A DNA stretch of 7,785 nt from Pedosphaera sp. (GTDB lineage: Bacteria > Verrucomicrobiota > Verrucomicrobiia > Limisphaerales > SXTU01): contig SIBB01000156.1 of the NCBI GenBank assembly GCA_009695395.1, positions 1-7,785 of the forward strand, in the 5' to 3' direction. The notes below the pieces were generated by a model. The model was given only the letters and a program-made list of their open reading frames with translations, was not told where the DNA came from and made no database searches. Shown piece after piece: positions 6,601-7,785 of the stretch (position 1 is the stretch's first letter; every line of letters starts with the position of its first letter). Made by a program: the position numbers and the translations under genes.

Positions 6601-7041
6601 TTCCGCGGTGGTCGCCCCAAAGACCACAACCTCGCCGCGATGGCCGCCGCGTATCGCACGAAGTTCCCCGCCAAGCCCGTCCTCGCGAACGTCGGCGAAC
6701 CGAGTTGGGCCTATCTCTGCGCCGGCGGTTCGCTGCCGAACCTGCCGCAAACCACCGACGCGAAACTCCTCGCCGCCATCCCGCACATGACCCCGTGGAA
6801 GGCCGACGCCACGAAGAAACAGTGGGTTTTGCGCGAGTCGGGGAAGCAGATGCTCGTCTTCACCAGCGGCGCGGCAGAAGTGGATTTGTCGGGCGAGACC
6901 GGCGTGTTCAGCGTGACGCACACGGACCTGAAGACCGGCCAGCTCAGACCGTCGCACGACACCGTGCGTGCCGGTGGGCCGGCGAAACTCCCGCCCGCCG
7001 AGGGCACGAGTGTGTTGTGGCTGCGAAAGGAATCACGATGA
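3640..7041 (+). CDS. Secreted pectin-lyase-fold protein with C-terminal DUF6298-like glycosidase module
   Basis: 1133 residues from TTG 3640. That start was chosen because it gives a clean Sec signal peptide (AQRIILLLCLLFTHSALA, cleavage after Ala19). The frame is open further upstream to an ATG at 3094, with GTG 3427 between. Residues 22 to about 570 form a pectin-lyase-like beta-helix: DFSTCGYAG, GDATARIQRAIDHVA, a RGAILLLKGRHEI start, then many short strand/turn units. Residues about 651-1133 resemble DUF6298: LSVTNGWFVCDGKLL, a TIM-barrel-like core with RDARxGLxLFHQNYFQHN-type strand (FHQN at 800-803), NVIQFTSAEFTG with Glu886 as a candidate acid, and VDVIDLRYWW, ending in a small beta-domain. 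Three repeat-derived inserts are visible: 159-173 (PIx tripeptides), 574-650 (linker) and 908-931 (exactly 24 codons). It is probably a polysaccharide-degrading enzyme; linkage specificity is not deducible. The stop overlaps the next gene's ATG. Confidence 0.85.
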   Translation: MAQRIILLLCLLFTHSALAAPKPLPIISLAPDGKLTYDLDQRGNRPPDFSTCGYAGQDRPIPDAPIRLVIAAQPGDATARIQRAIDHVATLAPDTNGLRGAILLLKGRHEIHGALHLRASGIVLRGQGPTANGTVLIAAGLDRRTLIQIAGLPDRTTRPIGPIQPIQLLQPIGGIADPLVSVGSTTLRLPTATGLAPGTRLLITRPSTKEWIARLGMTDFGGGDGDWRLTWRPGTRDLIWDRTITSISGDRVTLDAPITTALETEFGGGTVATYSWPGRVENIGIENLRLESAHDPKNAKDENHSWFAITMEHARDAWVRQVTFQHFAGSAVALFESTSRVTVQDCLSLAPVSEDAGGRRNTFFTAGQQTLFLRCWAERGRHDFAVGHCAAGPNAFVQCESSQPTRDSGAIESWASGTLFDSVSVDGNNLSFANRGSAGQGAGWSAANSVFWNCTAALIRCANPPVAQNWAFGSWSEFEGDGVWRSSNEFAKPESLFAAQLKDRLGPAAVARLELFLRGSGDSSTNPSLELAVRLTVAARGTFPQLKDYIANAPQRAPIPSEPGNAKRIEDLPLSLAPGFSRVSPSAGARETISTVSPRGEAVKTAPHVAPLNTGLKPGANEITATSAAVADATAAALPPHSPFPIPHPLRLSVTNGWFVCDGKLLIGQTAEVAWWRGNARVAEATNFGTALTRFVPGRPGPGFTDDLPQLADTMARSAVAALNHNYGLWYDRRRDDHQRVRRATGDVWPPFYEQPFARTGSGTAWDGLSRYDLTQFNPWYWSRLREFAALAETRGLVLFHQNYFQHNILEAGAHWTDSPWRPANNINQTGFPEPPPYAGDKRIFLAEQFYDVTNPVRRELHRRYIRQCLDNFAGQPNVIQFTSAEFTGPKHFVEFWLDTIAEWKTDRSRRGEEADASNAQAARLLTSAATLVALSTTRDVQDAILADAKRAALVDVIDLRYWWQTDKGDFTPPGGQNLAPRQFERQFRGGRPKDHNLAAMAAAYRTKFPAKPVLANVGEPSWAYLCAGGSLPNLPQTTDAKLLAAIPHMTPWKADATKKQWVLRESGKQMLVFTSGAAEVDLSGETGVFSVTHTDLKTGQLRPSHDTVRAGGPAKLPPAEGTSVLWLRKESR
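4114..4158 (+). repeat. 9-bp tandem repeat, copy 2 (5 units)
   Basis: Units are cccatcggt, cccatccaa, cccattcaa, ctccttcag and cccattgga. In gene 3 they are read as Pro-Ile-x tripeptides at residues 159-173, in a beta-helix loop. The first unit nearly matches the first unit at 1296. Confidence 0.75.
5361..5505. repeat. GCTTCAGC four-hairpin element with overall dyad symmetry
   Basis: Outer arms 5361-5389 and 5477-5505 are 29 bases, with differences only where CCCGG/CCGGG pairs are exchanged. The outer hairpins are ACCCGGCTTCAGCCGGGT and ACCGGGCTTCAGCCCGGT. Between them are GAAACCATTTCAACGGTTTC (5410-5429) and a GCCGTTAAAACGGC hairpin (5443-5456). It lies between the beta-helix and the DUF6298-like module of gene 3 and is translated in frame. 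A half copy is at 2263. Confidence 0.9.
5553..5587 (+). repeat. C8 run plus ATTCCCC heptamer tandem repeat
   Basis: Eight C residues (5553-5560) are followed by three perfect ATTCCCC units and a partial ATCCCC. It is read as a Pro/His-rich linker directly before the DUF6298-like module of gene 3. A unit gain or loss of seven bases, or a change in the C run, would shift the frame. Confidence 0.8.
6361..6432. repeat. 72-bp GTAG inverted pair inserted in gene 3
   Basis: Arms 6361-6385 and 6408-6432 are a perfect 25-base inverted repeat around a 22-base loop, with ends CGTAG and CTACG. The length is exactly 24 codons and it starts on a codon boundary. Without it the protein would read EWKTD-LVALSTTRDVQDAILAD, which looks like a continuous domain. 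Confidence 0.9.
7026..7031 (+). promoter_or_regulatory. Ribosome binding site for the isomerase-like gene
   Basis: AAAGGA sits six bases before ATG 7038, inside the last codons of the upstream gene. It is the only convincing Shine-Dalgarno in the window. It supports the ATG that overlaps the upstream stop, and so supports that the repeat-derived N-terminal extension is translated. Confidence 0.7.
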
Positions 7042-7785
7042 GCGAAGCGCCAAAACCCGAGGAGCGCGGACGCCCACGTCCGCAGCTCGTAGCGCAGACT
7101 TCCAAGTCTGCTGTATCGCGGGTTTCCAAACCCGCTTGCCGCCCGGCTGCTGAACGCGGCTACGGACACGCTGCCGATTTGGAAATCGGCGATACAGCAG
7201 CTTTGGAAACCTGCGCTACGGGTTCCCGCCGCCACTTCCTCGCCGCCTCATTCGCCGCACTGGCCGCAGCCGCGCTGCCTTCTCCCGCCGCCGAAGCCAC
7301 GCCGCGTTACCCCATCGCCGTGTGCGACTGGATGATTTTGAAACGCCAGAAGCTCGGCGCGTTCCAGCTCACGAAGGACATCGGCGCGGATGGTGTCGAG
7401 GTGGACATGGGTTCGCTGGGCGAGCGCGAGACGTTCGAGAACGAACTCGCCAAACCCGAGGTGCGCGACGCCTTCCTCGCGAAGGCCCGTGAGCTGGGCC
7501 TCGGCATCTCGTCGCTGGCGATGTCGGGGTTTTACGCGCAGTCGTTCGCCGAGCGGCCTACCGTGCCGCGCATGGTCGGCGATTGCATCACGACGATGCA
7601 GGCGCTGGGCGTGAAGATCGCGTTCCTCCCGCTCGGCGTGCGCGGCGACCTCGTGAAACACCCGGAGCTGCGGCCCGCCATCGTCGCGCGCTTGAAGGCG
7701 GCGGGCGCGCAAGCGGAGAAGGCCGGCGTGGTCATCGGCATCGAGACCGCGCTCGCGGCGAAGGATGAAGTGAAGCTGCTCGATG
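7038..7785 (+). CDS. Sugar phosphate isomerase/epimerase-like TIM barrel, Tat-exported, 3'-truncated
   Basis: The frame is open from ATG 7038 to the window end (249 codons). The start is backed by AAAGGA six bases upstream and the ATGA overlap with the previous stop, pointing to translational coupling. A twin-arginine signal SRRHFL lies at 63-68, followed by a hydrophobic Ala-rich stretch and a likely AEA cleavage at 85-87. The xylose-isomerase-like barrel then begins: YPIAVCDWM (91-99), GADGVEVDMGSLGER with Glu121, LGLGISSLAMSG, a helix with ALGVKIAFLP, and VVIGIETA with Glu236, the position of a metal-binding or catalytic Glu in this superfamily. Members often isomerise or epimerise keto-sugars; here the substrate is unknown and a sugar from pectin is only inferred. 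Residues about 9-62 are encoded by palindromic repeats and push the Tat motif unusually far from the N-terminus. TTG 7203 could restart just before it. Confidence 0.85.
   Translation, partial: MSEAPKPEERGRPRPQLVAQTSKSAVSRVSKPACRPAAERGYGHAADLEIGDTAALETCATGSRRHFLAASFAALAAAALPSPAAEATPRYPIAVCDWMILKRQKLGAFQLTKDIGADGVEVDMGSLGERETFENELAKPEVRDAFLAKARELGLGISSLAMSGFYAQSFAERPTVPRMVGDCITTMQALGVKIAFLPLGVRGDLVKHPELRPAIVARLKAAGAQAEKAGVVIGIETALAAKDEVKLLD
7061..7085 (+). repeat. GGAG/GCGGACG hairpin, single copy in gene 4 leader
   Basis: GGAGC plus GCGGACGCCCACGTCCGC plus AG. It starts 23 bases after ATG 7038 and is read ERGRPRPQ. It almost abuts the TTCCAA pair that begins at 7088. Confidence 0.85.
7088..7220. 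repeat. TTCCAA double-hairpin inverted pair in gene 4 leader
   Basis: The forward copy 7088-7137 holds hairpins GCAGACTTCCAAGTCTGC and GCGGGTTTCCAAACCCGC. The reverse copy 7171-7220 holds the same TTCCAA cores with different stem bases (CCGATTTGGAAATCGG). Outer ends are CGTAG and CTACG. The pair encodes residues 18-61 of gene 4, between the start codon and the Tat motif. Confidence 0.9.

Noticed and set aside
5419..6957. Long minus-strand open frame (512 codons), and similar ones at 1274-2095 and 2318-3181
   Set aside because: They mirror recognisable plus-strand enzymes, show no domain, and are explained by third-position G/C bias.

Overview
The window reads as a GC-rich genome fragment, most likely from the Verrucomicrobiota (Planctomycetota is the main alternative). 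This is inferred from the protein set, the third-position C/G bias and the style of the repeats; there is no rRNA or other phylogenetic marker to settle it.

All four genes lie on the + strand and look like one polysaccharide-degradation cluster, probably for pectin. They are: (1) the 3' part of a secreted PL1-like pectate lyase (3-1193); (2) a secreted (alpha/alpha)6-barrel glycoside hydrolase of the MGH1-like type (1190-3097); (3) a secreted two-domain protein with a pectin-lyase-like beta-helix and a DUF6298-like glycosidase-type module (about 3640-7041, frame open back to an ATG at 3094); (4) the 5' part of a Tat-exported sugar phosphate isomerase/epimerase-like TIM barrel (7038-7785, running off the end). 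The lyase would cut polygalacturonan, genes 2 and 3 would attack other linkages or side chains, and gene 4 may act on a released sugar.

The striking feature is the density of palindromic repeats. At least five hairpin families and two short tandem repeats are scattered through about 6 kb, mostly inside the genes and without breaking the frames. Several copies are inverted pairs whose outer ends read GTAG or GGAG, the tetranucleotide that precedes the hairpin in REP elements mobilised by RAYT (Y1/HUH) transposases. Examples are a 72-bp pair (24 codons exactly) in gene 3, a four-hairpin element between the two halves of gene 3, a repeat-filled loop in the middle of the gene 2 hydrolase, and an inverted pair between the start codon and the twin-arginine motif of gene 4.

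At all three gene junctions an RTG start overlaps the upstream stop (GTGA at 1190, ATGA at 3094, ATGA at 7038). The frame from each stays open through repeats up to a signal peptide. This suggests an ancestral, translationally coupled operon whose 5' coding ends were lengthened by in-frame repeat insertion. No transposase, tRNA, rRNA, CRISPR or convincing promoter or terminator is visible.
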